Source: Postechiella marina (GTDB taxonomy: Bacteria; Bacteroidota; Bacteroidia; Flavobacteriales; Flavobacteriaceae). From it: a stretch of 64,000 bases of DNA. The position numbers were made by a program, and so were the translations under genes. The number at the start of each line of letters is the position of its first letter. Position 1 is the stretch's first letter. The notes beneath the pieces were generated by a model. It did no database searches, was not told where the DNA came from, and worked only from the letters and a program-made list of their open reading frames with translations. Positions 52,740-61,272 of the stretch are shown here, one piece after another. The stretch is from positions 124,001 to 188,000 of the forward strand of contig NZ_BAABCA010000007.1 in the NCBI RefSeq assembly GCF_039538365.1. The letters run 5' to 3'.

Positions 52740-54407
52740 ATGGAAAACAAACAAAAAACACCTTGGCAGCGTTTATTAGGATTGCTTCAATTAGAAAAAA
52801 GAGATATTTTACAAATTTTCTATTATGCTATTTTTGCTGGAATTGTGGCACTTTCATTACCACTGGGTATTCAAGCCATTATTAACTTAATTCAAGGTGC
52901 ACAAATATCTACTTCGTGGGTTATTTTAGTTATTATAGTAACTATAGGCGTTGCTTTTTCTGGAGCATTGCAGCTTATGCAATTGCGTATTATTGAGACT
53001 ATACAACAACGTATTTTTACACGAGCTTCGTTTGAGTTCTCTTATCGATTTCCAAAAATAAAAATGTCGGAGTTACATAACTTCTATCCGCCAGAATTAG
53101 CCAATCGTTTTTTTGATACTTTAACCATTCAAAAAAGTTTATCTAAAATATTAATTGATGTACCTACAGCAATTTTACAAATTTTGTTTGCCCTTATATT
53201 GTTATCGTTTTATCATCCATTTTTTATCATATTTGGCCTTTTACTTTTGGGATTAATTTTTGTTGTTTTTAAGTTTACAGCACGCAAAGGACTAATTACC
53301 AGCTTAAACGAATCTAAAAAGAAATACCAAGTGGTACATTGGATTCAAGAAATAGCTAGATCTTTAATTAGCTTTAAACTATCTGGAAGTACAAGTTTAG
53401 GTATTAATAAAAATGACGATTTGGTTAACAACTACCTTAAAGCTAGAGAAAGTCATTTTAAAATTTTAATGTTACAATACATACAAATGATAAGTTTTAA
53501 ACTTATTGTAACCGCTAGTTTACTATTAATTGGTGGCGCCTTAGTGCTAAATCAAGAAATGAATATTGGGCAGTTTGTTGCTGCCGAAATTATTATTTTA
53601 CTAGTTATTGCTTCAGTTGAAAAATTAATTTTAGGCCTTGAAGCTTTTTATGACACTTTAACCTCTTTAGAAAAAATTGGACAAATTGTAGATAAAGATC
53701 TAGAAAGTCAAACGGGAGAAAGACCACAATTTAACAAAGGGCTACAAATTGAATTAGAACATGTGGCTTTCGAGGTTAATAATAGAGACAAACATATTTT
53801 AAAAGACATTTCGCTTAAAATAAATGCCCAAAGTAGAATATTGATTAAAGGTGAAAGTGGCTCGGGAAAATCGACCTTACTAAGATTAATTGCTGGAGTA
53901 ATTGAACCTACCGGAGGACATATTTATGTAAACGACATGTCTATTAGTAGTCTGCATTTAAATTTTTACCGTTCGCAATTGGGTTTATCTCTATCAGATG
54001 AGAGTCCGTTTGAAGCTTCTATTCGAGAGAATTTAACCTTTTCGAATCCGGATATATCTGATGAAAAAATTTACGAAATATTGGAAATCGTTGGATTAAA
54101 ACCCTACCTAAGAGAACAACCAGAAGGCTTAAACACCATACTTTATCCTGGAGGAAAACAAATGTCTTATTCATTATCTAAAAAAATAGTTTTAGCTCGT
54201 GCTATTTTAAAAAAACCTAAAGTTCTTATTCTTGAAGATGCTCTTGATAGGTTTAATAGAACAGAAACCCAAGCTATTGTAGACTATTTATCGCATAAAG
54301 ATAGGCCTTGGGCACTTATTGTAGTTAGTTTTAGTTCGGTATGGATGGATAAGTGTAACGAAATAATTACGTTAGAAAAAGGAAATATTAAATCTAAAAC
54401 CGTTTAA
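52740..54407 (+). CDS. ABC-type membrane protein with degenerate ATPase motifs
   Basis: 555 aa, six-helix export-type membrane domain (about 20-305) plus an NBD-like domain (about 330-550). Walker A is intact ('IKGESGSGKSTLLRL'), but the Q-loop Gln is Ser ('SLSDESPF'), the LSGGQ signature reads 'MSYSLSKK', Walker B is 'VLILEDAL' with D and E swapped, and the switch His region is 'IVVSFSSVW'. It lacks the C39 peptidase domain of bacteriocin exporters. Context (HlyD adaptor and TolC channel downstream) is that of a type I-like secretion or efflux system. ATP hydrolysis is doubtful. Confidence 0.82.
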   Translation: MENKQKTPWQRLLGLLQLEKRDILQIFYYAIFAGIVALSLPLGIQAIINLIQGAQISTSWVILVIIVTIGVAFSGALQLMQLRIIETIQQRIFTRASFEFSYRFPKIKMSELHNFYPPELANRFFDTLTIQKSLSKILIDVPTAILQILFALILLSFYHPFFIIFGLLLLGLIFVVFKFTARKGLITSLNESKKKYQVVHWIQEIARSLISFKLSGSTSLGINKNDDLVNNYLKARESHFKILMLQYIQMISFKLIVTASLLLIGGALVLNQEMNIGQFVAAEIIILLVIASVEKLILGLEAFYDTLTSLEKIGQIVDKDLESQTGERPQFNKGLQIELEHVAFEVNNRDKHILKDISLKINAQSRILIKGESGSGKSTLLRLIAGVIEPTGGHIYVNDMSISSLHLNFYRSQLGLSLSDESPFEASIRENLTFSNPDISDEKIYEILEIVGLKPYLREQPEGLNTILYPGGKQMSYSLSKKIVLARAILKKPKVLILEDALDRFNRTETQAIVDYLSHKDRPWALIVVSFSSVWMDKCNEIITLEKGNIKSKTV

Positions 54408-54410
54408 GTT

Positions 54411-55763
54411 ATGCTGAATATATCAAACAATCAACTAAACAGAAACATAGATTTAGCTGCTTATAAATCTGGTAAAAAAATTATGGATATTAAGTATTAT
54501 AAATACTTTAACAGATTTTTACTTGTTGCAGCCATTATATTAATAATAGTGCTTTTCTTGCCCTGGACACAAAATATAACTGCGCAAGGTAAAGTAACTA
54601 CACTAAAACCAAACCAACGCCCGCAACATATACAATCGCAAATACCTGGTCGTATTGAAACTTGGTATGTACAAGAAGGAGATAAAGTTAAAGCAGGAGA
54701 TACTATTTTAAGAATATCTGAAGTTAAAAGTGATTATTTTGATGATAAATTGGTGGAGCGTACCAACGATCAAATAAAATCTAAAACCCAATCGGTTACT
54801 GCTTACCATGGCAAAGTTAGCGCTTTAAACAGGCAAATTTCTGCTTTAAGAAATGAGCAAAAATTAAAGTTAGAGCAAACTCAAAACAAGTTGTTACAAT
54901 CTAAATTAAAGGTTAAAAGTGATAGTATTGATTTGGCAGCATCTAAAACCAATTTAAAAATTGCAGAAACTCAATTTAACCGAATAAAAACCTTGCAACA
55001 AGAAGGTTTAAAAGCAGTTAAAGATGTTGAGGAAAAACGATTAAAACTTCAAGAATCTCAAGCTAAATTTATCTCTCAAGAAAATAAATTTTTGGCAAGT
55101 AAAAATGAAGTTATTAATGCTCGCTTGGAGTTATCTAGAACCAATGCCTCGTATGCCGATAAAATATCAAAAGCAGAAAGCGATATGTTTACTGCACAAT
55201 CTAGTGGGTTTGATACCGAAGCTCAGGTTTCTAAATTAGAAAACGCATCAACAAATTATAAAAAACGTAACAACTTATTATATGTAACTGCTCCTCAAGA
55301 CGGTTTTATAAATAAAGTTTTAAAAGGCGGTATTGGCGTTACTTTTAAAGAAGGAGAAGAGTTGGTTGGTATTATGCCTGCACAAATAGATTTAGCAGTA
55401 GAAACCTATGTAAGACCCATCGATTTACCTTTATTACATATTGACGAAAAAGTTCGTGTACAATTTGATGGTTGGCCAGCCATTGTTTTTAGCGGTTGGC
55501 CCAATGTATCTTACGGTACTTATGGTGCAAAGGTTGTAGCTATTGAGCGCTTTATTAGTGATAACGGAAAATACAGAGTATTGTTGGCACCAGACGAAAC
55601 AGATAACCCATGGCCAGAAGCTATTCGTGTGGGATCTGGAGCAAAAACCATAGCATTATTAGAAGATGTTGCTATTTGGTTTGAGTTGTGGAGACAAGTA
55701 AACAGTTTTCCACCAAATTACTACCAACCAGAAAATGCAAAAACAACCTCTAAAAAGAAATAA
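54411..55763 (+). CDS. HlyD-family membrane fusion protein
   Basis: 450 aa. One membrane helix near the N-terminus (about 36-55), then a biotinyl-lipoyl-like half ('IPGRIETWYVQEGDKVKAGDTILRI'), a long coiled coil of about 180 residues (110-290), the second lipoyl half ('YVTAPQDGFINKVLKGGIG') and a beta-barrel. This is the periplasmic adaptor of a tripartite exporter, linking the inner-membrane ABC protein to the outer-membrane channel. It follows the ABC gene by 3 bp. Confidence 0.9.
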   Translation: MLNISNNQLNRNIDLAAYKSGKKIMDIKYYKYFNRFLLVAAIILIIVLFLPWTQNITAQGKVTTLKPNQRPQHIQSQIPGRIETWYVQEGDKVKAGDTILRISEVKSDYFDDKLVERTNDQIKSKTQSVTAYHGKVSALNRQISALRNEQKLKLEQTQNKLLQSKLKVKSDSIDLAASKTNLKIAETQFNRIKTLQQEGLKAVKDVEEKRLKLQESQAKFISQENKFLASKNEVINARLELSRTNASYADKISKAESDMFTAQSSGFDTEAQVSKLENASTNYKKRNNLLYVTAPQDGFINKVLKGGIGVTFKEGEELVGIMPAQIDLAVETYVRPIDLPLLHIDEKVRVQFDGWPAIVFSGWPNVSYGTYGAKVVAIERFISDNGKYRVLLAPDETDNPWPEAIRVGSGAKTIALLEDVAIWFELWRQVNSFPPNYYQPENAKTTSKKK

Positions 55764-55764
55764 A

Positions 55765-57168
55765 ATGAGAAAGCAGTTATTTTATATTCTTATACTTGTT
55801 GGTGGTTTTGCCTCGGCACAAGACAGCACCTCAACCATATCTCTTTCTGAGTATTTAGGTTATGTAAAATCTTTTCATCCTATAGTAAAACAAGCTAATT
55901 TAGTTATTAATGAAAGTGAAGCAAAACTCATGAAAGCACGTGGTGCTTTTGATCCTAAATTAGAAGTAGATTACGACAGGAAAAAGTTTAAAAACACCGA
56001 ATACTACGATAAACTTAATGCCTCTTTTAAAATACCCACTTGGTTTGGAATAGAATTAAAAGGAAATTTTGAGGAAAATACAGGCGAGTTTTTAAATCCG
56101 GAATCTTATGTACCAACCGACGGATTATACAGTGCAGGTGTATCTGTTCCGGTTGCTAGAGGCTTACTAACCAATAAGCGTATGGCCATGTTAAGGCAAT
56201 CGCGCCTATATGTTAAACAGGCCAAAGCAGACCGCCAATTACTAGTAAATAACATTTTATACAAAGCTACTGTAAGTTATTTTAATTGGTTAAAAACTTA
56301 TAACGAAAAAAGGGTTTACCAAGATTTTTTGGATAATGCAAAAATACGTTTTAATGGTATTAAAAAGAGTTTTGAGGTTGGAGACAAACCTGCCATTGAT
56401 ACTTTAGAAGCAAGAATAGCCCTAAATAACAGAAAACTTAATTTAGAAAAATCTAGAATTAAGTTTATTAAATCTACTTTGGAGTTATCCAACTATTTAT
56501 GGCTAAATAATAATACGCCAATAGAAATTAAACCAGGTATTATTCCAGATGTTAATACTTTTGAAACTATTGATGTAACGCTAAACACCTCTAATTTAGA
56601 TATTGAGAATTTTGATATTGATAGTCATCCTAAGCTACAATCATTAGACTATAAATTTAAAAACTTAACGATTGAAAAACGCTTAAAACGGAATAATTTA
56701 TTACCACAAATAGACTTACAGTATAACTTTTTATCGAAAACACCAGAAGTTGCCAGATCCTTTAGTACATCGGCTTATAAAAGTGGGGTAAATGTTAGTT
56801 TCCCTTTGTTTTTAAGAAAAGAACGTGGCGATTTAAAACTGGCTAAAATAAAGTTACAAGACACAGAATTCGATATTCAAAATACACGCGTAAGTTTAAA
56901 AAATAAAATAAGTGCTATTAATCAAGAATTAGAATCGTACACACTACAAAATTTATATACAAGTACTATTGTAGACGATTATTCTAAATTATTAAAAGCC
57001 GAAGAACGTAAATTCTTTTTAGGCGAAAGCTCTTTTTTTTATGTAAACACTAGAGAATCTAAATTAATCGATGCTAAACTTAAAGCTATAAATTTAGAAA
57101 ATAGCTTTTTTAAGACCAAGGCGAATCTGTTTAATGTTTTGGCTCTATCGAAGGTAGAGCTTAATTAA
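55765..57168 (+). CDS. TolC-family outer-membrane channel protein
   Basis: 467 aa from the ATG at 55765, one base after the hlyD stop. An in-frame ATG at 55735 lies inside hlyD and would spoil the signal peptide, which is clear from 55765 (MRKQLFYILILVGGFASAQD). The body has the two repeated helical hairpin regions of TolC-type proteins ('VKQANLVINESEAKLMKARGAFDPKL', 'LKLAKIKLQDTEFDIQNTRVSL'). Trimeric exit duct for the ABC/HlyD system. Confidence 0.88.
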   Translation: MRKQLFYILILVGGFASAQDSTSTISLSEYLGYVKSFHPIVKQANLVINESEAKLMKARGAFDPKLEVDYDRKKFKNTEYYDKLNASFKIPTWFGIELKGNFEENTGEFLNPESYVPTDGLYSAGVSVPVARGLLTNKRMAMLRQSRLYVKQAKADRQLLVNNILYKATVSYFNWLKTYNEKRVYQDFLDNAKIRFNGIKKSFEVGDKPAIDTLEARIALNNRKLNLEKSRIKFIKSTLELSNYLWLNNNTPIEIKPGIIPDVNTFETIDVTLNTSNLDIENFDIDSHPKLQSLDYKFKNLTIEKRLKRNNLLPQIDLQYNFLSKTPEVARSFSTSAYKSGVNVSFPLFLRKERGDLKLAKIKLQDTEFDIQNTRVSLKNKISAINQELESYTLQNLYTSTIVDDYSKLLKAEERKFFLGESSFFYVNTRESKLIDAKLKAINLENSFFKTKANLFNVLALSKVELN

Positions 57169-57469
57169 TTTTTATACTGTTATTTACTCTATTATCTTAA
57201 TATTAATCTAAAAAAAAATTATAAACTTTTTAAATTAAACCTTTACTTCTTTGCTAAATAAGTAGGCCTTATTTTTTTGAAAAACCCACCTATTTAGTAA
57301 ATGCAAAAATGACAGTTATTTTAATTAAAATAGGCTAATAATGTATTCAGGTGTCAAAATTTCAGAAAATTAAGTCTATTATATTTTGGCATTTAATTTG
57401 CTTTAATATTAAACGAAATCGAATAAGATTTCAAGTTTGAAATAATGTTTAATTTAAAATTTTGTAATT
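57169..57469. other. Non-coding gap upstream of hsp20
   Basis: 301 bp, very AT-rich. It contains an imperfect inverted repeat (57250-57262 with 57289-57301, TTTGCTAAATAAG and its near complement) that could end the export operon. No CIRCE-type element or clear TANNTTTG is seen before hsp20; TATATTTTG at about 57381 is the closest. Confidence 0.4.
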
Positions 57470-57946
57470 ATGAGCAATTTAGTTAGTGTTCCTAAAAACG
57501 GAAGTTTAGCAAACACAAATTCAAATGCAAACTTCCCCACTCTGTCCAATTTGTTAGATGACATTTTTAACAGAGATTTACCATCGGTATTTAATTCTAA
57601 TTTTAACACAGGCATTACTTTACCCAAAGTAAACATTAAAGAGACAGCCGATGCTTTTATTGTAGAAATGGCAGTTCCTGGTTTAAAAAAATCAGACTTT
57701 CAAATTAATCTCGACAATCAAGTTTTATCTATCTCGACCCAAACTAAGGAAGAAAACGAACAAAAGGGAGAAAACTACACACGCAGAGAGTTTGGTTACT
57801 CGTCTTTTAAAAGAACTTTTAATTTACCCGAAAGTGTAAATGATGAAAAAATTAATGCGACCTATCTTGAAGGGATTTTAAGTATTCTTTTACCAAAAAA
57901 AGATGAAGCCAAACAAAAGCCTGCAAGAAGTATTGAAATTACTTAG
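57470..57946 (+). CDS. Hsp20/alpha-crystallin small heat-shock protein
   Basis: 158 aa. The alpha-crystallin domain spans about residues 50-145: 'PKVNIKETADAFIVEMAVPGLKKSDFQINLDNQVLSI', the 'REFGYSSFKRTFNLPESV' strand and the terminal 'YLEGILSILLPKK' with an IxL-like motif. It is an ATP-independent holdase that prevents aggregation of unfolded proteins. Monocistronic, followed by a terminator at 57981. Confidence 0.93.
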   Translation: MSNLVSVPKNGSLANTNSNANFPTLSNLLDDIFNRDLPSVFNSNFNTGITLPKVNIKETADAFIVEMAVPGLKKSDFQINLDNQVLSISTQTKEENEQKGENYTRREFGYSSFKRTFNLPESVNDEKINATYLEGILSILLPKKDEAKQKPARSIEIT

Positions 57947-57980
57947 TAATTCTTCTAAATTTTAAAGTAGTATAATTAAT

Positions 57981-58007
57981 GGGATGCTGATTTTTTTTCG
58001 GCATCCC
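57981..58007 (+). terminator. Terminator of hsp20
   Basis: 10-bp stem (57981-57990 with 57998-58007; GGGATGCTGA and its complement with one wobble), T-rich loop, then CTTTTAAT. Confidence 0.75.
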
Positions 58008-58041
58008 TTTTAATAATAGGTTTAACTTAAAACTTGAACTA

Positions 58042-58461
58042 ATGAAAAAGTATATCTTATTATTTATGGTTGCTTGGCTAGGTGTTAGTTGCAATGGGCA
58101 AAACAATAAAACAGAAAAAAAAGATGCTGATAAAAACTTAGTTAACAAACCTAAAGGATCTTGGAAGGTTGATAAGGCTTTTGATGAAAATGGTAATTTA
58201 ATAAAATACGACAGTATTTATTCTTATACGTCTATTAATAAAATTGATGATTTTTCTGCTTTAGATAGAGATAGTATAATTCAAGATTTTAACTCTAGGT
58301 TTTTATCAAATTTCTCATTGTTGGACAATCAACGATTTGATTCTATATTTGCTCAAGACTCGCTTTTTACAAAGCATTTTTTTTACGACACTTTTTTTAA
58401 AAATTATACAAATCTTGATAATTTAAGGCAAGAAATAATTAGTGGGCATAAAAAAAGATAG
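58042..58461 (+). CDS. Small hypothetical lipoprotein
   Basis: 139 aa. The N-terminus 'MKKYILLFMVAWLGVSC' has a lipobox with Cys17, so a lipid-anchored envelope protein is predicted. The mature part is rich in Asp, Ser, Phe and Asn. I recognise no domain. It stands alone between hsp20 and a long non-coding stretch, with a hairpin terminator at 58489. Confidence 0.65.
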   Translation: MKKYILLFMVAWLGVSCNGQNNKTEKKDADKNLVNKPKGSWKVDKAFDENGNLIKYDSIYSYTSINKIDDFSALDRDSIIQDFNSRFLSNFSLLDNQRFDSIFAQDSLFTKHFFYDTFFKNYTNLDNLRQEIISGHKKR

Positions 58462-58488
58462 AGTTATACCAATCGAAATTAATCAAAC

Positions 58489-58522
58489 AAAAAGGCGTTA
58501 ACTAATTAGTTTATGCCTTTTT
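58489..58522 (+). terminator. Terminator of the small lipoprotein gene
   Basis: AAAAAGGC (58489-58496) pairs with GCCTTTTT (58515-58522), with further pairs inside, followed by T's. The 459-bp gap 58462-58920 also holds the structured element at 58655 and a minus-strand terminator at 58865. Confidence 0.75.
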
Positions 58523-58654
58523 TTTAAATCAAAACCTAGCGGTAATGTCTAACAAATTTTTATTGTGTTTACTCTAAACGGTATTTGTTAAAAACTAGCA
58601 CTAACAAATATGCCTACTATTTATTGTTTATAGCTAACCTTAGCTAACTTACCT

Positions 58655-58808
58655 GCGTTAGGGATAGTAGTGGCATCCTTTTTAAAACCTTAATAAAACT
58701 TAGTTTTTAGGCTTAAATTTCTATTCGTTGGTTGCTACATGGTTTATACTTTACAATAACGTTTTAAAAAGATATAACGAATAGCCCGACCCTTTTCGGG
58801 TAACGCCC
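58655..58808 (+). repeat. Structured intergenic element, copy 4 (long form)
   Basis: Outer stem GCGTTA (58655-58660) with TAACGC (58801-58806). The inner stem ATCCTTTTTAAAAC/GTTTTAAAAAGAT is longer and caps about 65 extra bases that the other copies lack. Conserved GTAGTGGCATCC, AGCCCGACCC and ACCC-TTTTC-GGGT hairpin. Confidence 0.75.
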
Positions 58809-58864
58809 AAATTTTTATACTAATAATTGATTTTAATCTTTTTTTGGGGTTAATAATTTCGCAA

Positions 58865-58899
58865 AAAAAGCGTTAAACCTGATATATTTAACGCTTTTT
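58865..58899 (-). terminator. Terminator of the hemN-usp operon
   Basis: 13-bp perfect stem (58865-58877 with 58887-58899) and a 9-base loop. On the minus strand it ends in a T-run. 21 bp past the usp stop. Confidence 0.85.
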
Positions 58900-58920
58900 C
58901 TATTAAAAATTAATTACTAT

Positions 58921-59754
58921 TTAAATCTTAAATGTAATAACTGGTAATGAGGAATGATTTGCTACATCCTCTCCTACACTACCCTCGAATAAATGAGCTA
59001 AGCCTTTTTTGCCATGTGTTGGTATAGCAATAATATCTGCTCCTATTTTATTAGCAAAATTTAAAATGCCATCTTCTGGCGTGTAGTCTGCCACATAGTG
59101 CACATCTTCCATTTTATTTAAATTGCCTTCTGCTTTTGTAAAAAAGTTAACAACACGTCTCTCTATTTCTACAGAGCTTTTAAAATTACTATTAGGTAAA
59201 TTTACGTATACCATATACATTTTGGTTCTTGTTTTTCCAAACATTTTTACCGCATTTAGATAAGGCTTTATTGCGTCTTCAGAAAAATCGCAGGCAAAAG
59301 CGACAACACTAAAATTAACCGTGCTTAAATTATTTTTTACAACCAAAACCGGTATGTCTGAATAACGCACAACGCGCTCTGTATTAGAGCCTACAAAGTA
59401 TTCTTTTAAACCACTAGCACCATGAGAGCCCATAATAATTAAATCTGCATTATGTTGTTTGGCAATATCGTTTACCTCGCTAAACACTTTAAAATGCTTA
59501 ATTACCCCAGATACCTTAACACCTTTTAAATAGTCTTTATTTATAAATTTTTCTAACTTCTCTTCTATAAGCTTAATAAAGAACATGGCTTTGGTATTTT
59601 GCTCTCCGCCAGAAACAGATAAAATAGTTTCGGACATTTCTAACATATGCAGTACCAAAATTTCTGCTTTGTTATTTTTTGCCAATTCTGCAGCTGTTTT
59701 TAAAGCATATTCTGAGTATTTAGAAAAATCGATAGGTACAATTATTTTTTTCAT
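58921..59754 (-). CDS. Universal stress protein, tandem UspA domains
   Basis: 277 aa with two UspA domains, both with a nucleotide-binding motif: 'GSHGASGLKEYFVGSN' (about 111-126) and 'PTHGKKGLAHLFEGSV' (about 249-264). Unlike the Usp at 39221, the second half is intact. Cytosolic stress protein of ATP-binding type. It follows hemN by 31 bp on the same strand, so it shares the FNR-type promoter at 61166-61209, consistent with low-oxygen induction. Confidence 0.88.
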   Translation of the reverse strand: MKKIIVPIDFSKYSEYALKTAAELAKNNKAEILVLHMLEMSETILSVSGGEQNTKAMFFIKLIEEKLEKFINKDYLKGVKVSGVIKHFKVFSEVNDIAKQHNADLIIMGSHGASGLKEYFVGSNTERVVRYSDIPVLVVKNNLSTVNFSVVAFACDFSEDAIKPYLNAVKMFGKTRTKMYMVYVNLPNSNFKSSVEIERRVVNFFTKAEGNLNKMEDVHYVADYTPEDGILNFANKIGADIIAIPTHGKKGLAHLFEGSVGEDVANHSSLPVITFKI

Positions 59755-59785
59755 AACAATTACATTTTAAATTTAAAAAAATCAA

Positions 59786-61156
59786 TTAAACAGTCATAGA
59801 AAACAACTGTGTATTAGGGGCTTTTCTTTGTAGTAAAACATCAAAAGCCATACAGACGTTTCTAACAAAAGGTTGCCCTTTCTTGGTTACCTCTAGAGTA
59901 TTTTTATTTATTTTAAGCAAACCATCTGTTTCCATTTCTTTTAATTGCATAAGTGCCTCTGGTAATTCTTTAAAATACAAAGAAACGTCTGCCCAACTGG
60001 TTTTAAAACGACACATTAGGTTAAGTATGTGCTTTCTAATAATTAAATCTTCATTGTTTAAAATATGCCCGCGGTAAACGGGTAAAATATTATTATTTAC
60101 TAAATTATAATAACTCTCTATTCCTTTTACATTTTGAGAAAACCCATACCAACTATCGCTAATTGAAGATACTCCCAAGCCAACCATAGCTTGTGTTTTA
60201 GATGCTGTGTAGCCCATAAAATTGCGATGCAATTTAGACTCTATTAAAGATTGATATAAAGTATCTGTTGGTAAAGCAAAATGATCCATGCCTATTTCAA
60301 GGTAGCCTACTTTTGTAAGCATATCTTTTCCTAATTCGTATTGCGCTCTTTTTAATTCTGGAGAGGGCAAATCGTTATCATTAAATCCGCGTTGCCCATT
60401 ACCTTTAATCCATGGCACATGTGCATAACTGTAAAAAGCTAAACGATCTGGCTGTAACTCTTTTGTTTTTAATATGGTTTGCTTTACGTGTTCTAGGGTT
60501 TGAAATGGTAAACCAAAAATAATATCGTGCCCTACAGATGTATAACCAATTTCTCTAGCCAATTCTGTTGCTCTTTTTACGTTTTTAAAAGGCTGAATTC
60601 TGTGTATTGCTTTTTGTACGGTTTCATTATAATCTTGAACACCATAACTTACACGCCTAAAACCAACATTATAAAGCGCTTGTAAATGTTCGCGGGTTGT
60701 ATTATTGGGGTGTCCTTCAAAAGAAAACTCATAATCGTTTGCTAATATAGCAGACTTTAAAATTTCTTTAATTAAAAACTGTAAATTTTCTGGACTAAAA
60801 AAAGTAGGCGTACCACCACCCAAATGTAACTCTTTAATCATTGGTTTTTCGTCAAACACATCTAAATACAAACGCCATTCTTTTAAAACCGCATTTAAAT
60901 AAGGAGCTTCTACACTATGCTGTTTTGTAATTCGCTTATTACAACCACAAAACGTACATAAGCTCTCGCAAAAAGGTAAATGAATGTATAGACTAATGCC
61001 TTCTTTTGCATTACTCTCTTTAAAAGATTTAACCAAAGACGATTTCCATTTTATTAACGAAAACGTGTTGTTATCCCAATACGGAACCGTAGGGTAACTG
61101 GTATAACGTGGCCCAGCCACATTATACTTATTAACTAATTTATGCATACCTAACAT
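59786..61156 (-). CDS. hemN: Oxygen-independent coproporphyrinogen III oxidase
   Basis: 456 aa, full HemN length. The radical-SAM cluster motif is C63-x3-C67-x2-C70 with the extra C72 ('CESLCTFCGC'), exactly as in HemN. Also present are 'ELHLGGGTPTFFSPENL' and 'RVSYGVQDYN'. It decarboxylates coproporphyrinogen III to protoporphyrinogen IX without O2, making haem at low oxygen. Promoter: -7 at 61166 and an FNR-type box at 61196. An ATG three codons on (61147) is also possible and would leave a longer leader. Confidence 0.95.
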   Translation of the reverse strand: MLGMHKLVNKYNVAGPRYTSYPTVPYWDNNTFSLIKWKSSLVKSFKESNAKEGISLYIHLPFCESLCTFCGCNKRITKQHSVEAPYLNAVLKEWRLYLDVFDEKPMIKELHLGGGTPTFFSPENLQFLIKEILKSAILANDYEFSFEGHPNNTTREHLQALYNVGFRRVSYGVQDYNETVQKAIHRIQPFKNVKRATELAREIGYTSVGHDIIFGLPFQTLEHVKQTILKTKELQPDRLAFYSYAHVPWIKGNGQRGFNDNDLPSPELKRAQYELGKDMLTKVGYLEIGMDHFALPTDTLYQSLIESKLHRNFMGYTASKTQAMVGLGVSSISDSWYGFSQNVKGIESYYNLVNNNILPVYRGHILNNEDLIIRKHILNLMCRFKTSWADVSLYFKELPEALMQLKEMETDGLLKINKNTLEVTKKGQPFVRNVCMAFDVLLQRKAPNTQLFSMTV

Positions 61157-61165
61157 TTAATACGT

Positions 61166-61173
61166 CAAAATTA
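61166..61173 (-). promoter_or_regulatory. -7 element of hemN-usp
   Basis: On the minus strand TAATTTTG, a perfect TANNTTTG, 10 bp upstream of the annotated hemN start. Confidence 0.65.
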
Positions 61174-61195
61174 GTGTACACTTTCATTAAAAAAT

Positions 61196-61209
61196 ATGAT
61201 ATATATCAT
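61196..61209 (-). promoter_or_regulatory. FNR-type box upstream of hemN-usp
   Basis: ATGATATATATCAT, a perfect palindrome. Centre 61202.5 is 36.5 nt upstream of the last base of the hemN -7 element. It also lies about 70 bp upstream of the divergent YceI lipoprotein gene, whose TAACTTTC (61241-61248) is a weaker -7 candidate at a different spacing. Confidence 0.82.
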
Positions 61210-61272
61210 AACTATAGTTTGCTATTAGATTAATATGCCTTAACTTTCGGATAAATAAAAAATTCAATTAAT

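Noticed and set aside
55735..55764. Earlier start for the TolC-type gene
   Set aside because: It is inside hlyD and adds charged residues before an obvious signal peptide that starts at 55765.
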